From Azovibrio restrictus (GTDB taxonomy: Bacteria; Pseudomonadota; Gammaproteobacteria; Burkholderiales; Rhodocyclaceae), in the NCBI GenBank assembly GCA_003252145.1, contig QKDJ01000016.1:1-9591 (forward strand): a stretch of 9,591 nucleotides of DNA, written 5' to 3'. The position numbers and the translations under genes were made by a program. Positions 8,175 to 9,591 of this stretch are shown in pieces. Within the stretch, counting starts at the first letter, position 1. Each line of letters opens with the position of its first letter. A model generated the notes under the pieces. That model saw nothing but the letters and a program-made list of their open reading frames with translations, did no database searches and had not been told where the DNA came from.

Positions 8175-8183
8175 TGTTATAAC
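8175..8183 (+). promoter_or_regulatory. Candidate extended -10 promoter of the cyclase gene
   Basis: TGT-TATAAC (8175-8183) matches the extended -10 pattern TGN-TATAAT at all but the last base. There is no recognisable -35 at 16-18 nt upstream, where the arm of the glnD hairpin lies. If used, it would give a leader of about 60 nt before the ATG at 8250. It lies in the 111-bp gap between glnD and the cyclase gene, where a promoter would be expected. Confidence 0.4.
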
Positions 8184-8249
8184 ATCAGGGCACACGGAAA
8201 TAGCCAGCTTTGGCAAGCCACATTCCAACAAAACAAAAGCAGGTGCCCC

Positions 8250-9218
8250 ATGTCCCCCAACATGAATCTGGGCCACCCGGAACTCTCACAGATCATTGAG
8301 GGCAACCCGGTCGCCACCATTGTCATCGACAGCCAGCACCGGATCACCCACTGGAACCGTGCCTGCAGCATTCTGACCGGCACACCTGCCAGCCAGATGA
8401 TAGGCACCAATCGACAATGGGCACCGTTCTATCCTTCCGCCCGCCCCATCATGGCCGATTTGATCATCGATCAGGCCCTGGAAAATGCCATCAGCCAGTT
8501 TTATTCTGGCAAGTTCCGCCCCTCAGCCATCATTCCCGGTGCTTACGAAGCGGAGGATTACTTTCCCATGTTTGGGGAGGACGGATGCTGGCTTTACTTC
8601 ACTGCCGCAGTCCTGAAGGATGCCTCCGGCCAGATCGTCGGTGCCATTGAAACCCTGCAGGACGTGACGGCCCGCCACCGGGCTGAAGAGGCTCTCAAAC
8701 GTAGCGAGGAACGCTACAAGCAACTCAGCATGACGGATGCCCTCACGGGACTCTACAACTCCCGTCACTTGCGGGAACAGCTCAAGCAGGAAATGCTGCG
8801 GGCCAGCCGCTATAACCACCCCTTGTCACTGCTGGTCATCGATGCGGATGACTTCAAGAAAATCAACGATACCTACGGGCACCTGGAGGGTGATCAGGTC
8901 CTGCAGTCCCTTGCCAGTGTCCTGAAACACTGCCTGCGCACCAGTGACAGCGCCTATCGCTATGGGGGAGAGGAATTCGTGGTCCTGCTGCCGGAAACGG
9001 ACCTGGAAGGCGCCGCCTTGATCGGCAACCGCTGCCGTGAAATGTTCGCCCAGCAAGTGGTGGAAAGCGAACAGGGGCTCCCCGTTCAATGCACCATCAG
9101 CGTAGGTGCCAGTCTGTATCACCCAGGTGAGACCGCAAGCGACTTCATCTGCCGGGCCGACGCAGCAACCTATGAAGCCAAATCCAGAGGCAAAAACTGT
9201 CTGGTGAGTCACGCCTGA
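8250..9218 (+). CDS. PAS-GGDEF diguanylate cyclase
   Basis: This is a probable cytosolic c-di-GMP synthase of 322 residues with no signal peptide or membrane segment. An N-terminal PAS sensor domain (about 10-140) starts LSQIIEGNPVATIVIDSQHRI and ends GAIETLQDVTARHRAEE. It contains an insertion-like stretch (about 57-110, with WAPFYPSARPIMADLI). A helical linker (140-160) joins it to the GGDEF domain (about 160-322). Seen there are TDALTGLYN (162-170), the metal-binding VIDADDFKKIND with D198, the active-site GGEEF (239-243) and RADAATYEAKSRGKN (302-316). RTSD at 230-233 lies exactly five residues before GGEEF, the spacing of the RxxD product-inhibition site. The ATG at 8250 has a modest Shine-Dalgarno sequence (AGCAGG, 7 nt spacing). 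No EAL domain is fused. The PAS ligand cannot be told from sequence, and no specific gene name is justified. Confidence 0.93.
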   Translation: MSPNMNLGHPELSQIIEGNPVATIVIDSQHRITHWNRACSILTGTPASQMIGTNRQWAPFYPSARPIMADLIIDQALENAISQFYSGKFRPSAIIPGAYEAEDYFPMFGEDGCWLYFTAAVLKDASGQIVGAIETLQDVTARHRAEEALKRSEERYKQLSMTDALTGLYNSRHLREQLKQEMLRASRYNHPLSLLVIDADDFKKINDTYGHLEGDQVLQSLASVLKHCLRTSDSAYRYGGEEFVVLLPETDLEGAALIGNRCREMFAQQVVESEQGLPVQCTISVGASLYHPGETASDFICRADAATYEAKSRGKNCLVSHA

Positions 9219-9238
9219 CGTTGCCAGGCGGCCTCACC
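9203..9238. terminator. Two-part inverted repeat between convergent genes
   Basis: CGCCTG (9212-9217) pairs with CAGGCG (9225-9230) around a 7-nt loop. Further out, GGTGAG (9203-9208) pairs with CTCACC (9233-9238), separated from the inner stem by a small internal loop. The structure spans the cyclase stop codon and fills most of the 36-bp gap before the converging phosphorylase gene. It could end transcripts from both sides, but neither strand shows a T-run, so an intrinsic mechanism is not demonstrated. Confidence 0.45.
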
Positions 9239-9254
9239 CCGGTGCCAAGCTGCT

Positions 9255-9591
9255 TCAGCCTCGGCTGCAGTAACACCCCACCAGTTGTTCAATAACTGTA
9301 CGCACCCGGCCCATGGCCCCTTGTAGCACTTCTTCCAGGCGTTCGAAATGGATGCCTTCCGCACTCTCGCCCCGCCCTGCCGCATGGTTGGCAATCAGAT
9401 TGATGGCGGCATAAGGCACTTCCAATTCCCGGGCCAGGACAGCTTCCGGCATACCGGTCATCCCCACCACAGCAGCCCCATCCCGCTCGAAGCGACAGAT
9501 TTCCGCCGCAGTCTCCAGGCGAGGTCCTTGGGTCGCTGCATACACCCCACCATCCTTGACCAGAATCCCGGCCTGGGCTGCGGCTTCCAGC
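9255..9591 (-). CDS. S-methyl-5'-thioinosine/thioadenosine phosphorylase, 5' part missing
   Basis: The last 111 or so residues of a purine-nucleoside-phosphorylase-family enzyme are present; the family is about 245-290 residues, so the start lies beyond the right edge. Such enzymes split methylthio-purine nucleosides with phosphate in the salvage of 5'-methylthioadenosine from polyamine synthesis. Visible motifs are GVYAATQGPRLETAAEI (compare TQGPRFETPAEI in MTA phosphorylases) and VVGMTGMPEAVLARELEVPYA, followed by INLIANHAAGRG. MTA phosphorylases carry Asp at the base-recognition position (TDYD); here it is Asn (ANHA), as I recall for the Pseudomonas aeruginosa methylthioinosine phosphorylase, and that enzyme also has MTGMPEA. 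A 6-oxopurine substrate is therefore more likely, so the symbol mtnP was withheld. The gene converges on the cyclase gene with a 36-bp gap. Confidence 0.88.
   Translation of the reverse strand, partial: LEAAAQAGILVKDGGVYAATQGPRLETAAEICRFERDGAAVVGMTGMPEAVLARELEVPYAAINLIANHAAGRGESAEGIHFERLEEVLQGAMGRVRTVIEQLVGCYCSRG

Noticed and set aside
8209..8226. Possible sigma54 promoter (TTGGCA...TTCC) before the cyclase gene
   Set aside because: The essential GC doublet of the -12 element is absent at the required spacing; only the -24 half resembles the consensus.
9209..9394. 61-codon minus-strand frame overlapping the end of the phosphorylase gene
   Set aside because: It is in a different frame from the clearly conserved phosphorylase sequence and has low-complexity Ala/Glu/Trp content; a shadow.

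Overview
The window reads as ordinary, well-conserved chromosomal housekeeping DNA from a betaproteobacterium. This rests on protein similarity to remembered family members (EF-Ts, UMP kinase and S2 look most like Rhodocyclales-type sequences) and on gene order. In Escherichia coli dxr lies between frr and uppS; here uppS follows frr directly and cdsA follows uppS, the order I associate with betaproteobacteria. The assignment to an order is inference. I see no rRNA, tRNA, insertion sequence, CRISPR array or phage gene.

Left half, minus strand (positions 4642 down to 1): a strong extended -10 promoter drives rpsB-tsf-pyrH-frr-uppS-cdsA, with cdsA running off the left edge. The genes supply ribosomal protein S2, elongation factor Ts, UMP kinase, ribosome recycling factor, undecaprenyl diphosphate synthase and CDP-diglyceride synthase, joining translation, UMP supply, and cell-wall and phospholipid precursor synthesis in one transcript. 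The rpsB leader (about 133 nt) is highly structured. It contains a predicted H-type pseudoknot whose second helix ends one nucleotide from the Shine-Dalgarno sequence. A 13-bp perfect hairpin followed by a U-run separates rpsB from tsf and looks like an attenuator. It shares an exact 11-mer with the leader.

Right half, plus strand (4777 to 9218): map (methionine aminopeptidase) diverges from rpsB and overlaps glnD by ATGA, so Map and the PII uridylyltransferase GlnD are probably translationally coupled. A hairpin ends glnD. A separate transcription unit follows, encoding a soluble PAS-GGDEF protein with an intact GGEEF active site and an RxxD inhibitory site, so a probable active c-di-GMP synthase under product inhibition.

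Right edge, minus strand (9591 to 9255): the 3' end of a methylthio-purine phosphorylase gene converges on the cyclase gene. An Asn where adenine-specific enzymes carry Asp suggests methylthioinosine, not methylthioadenosine, as substrate.

No wholly new system is evident. The least routine signals are the rpsB leader pseudoknot, the repeated CCGCC/GGCGG hairpins in that transcript, and the substrate inference for the phosphorylase.
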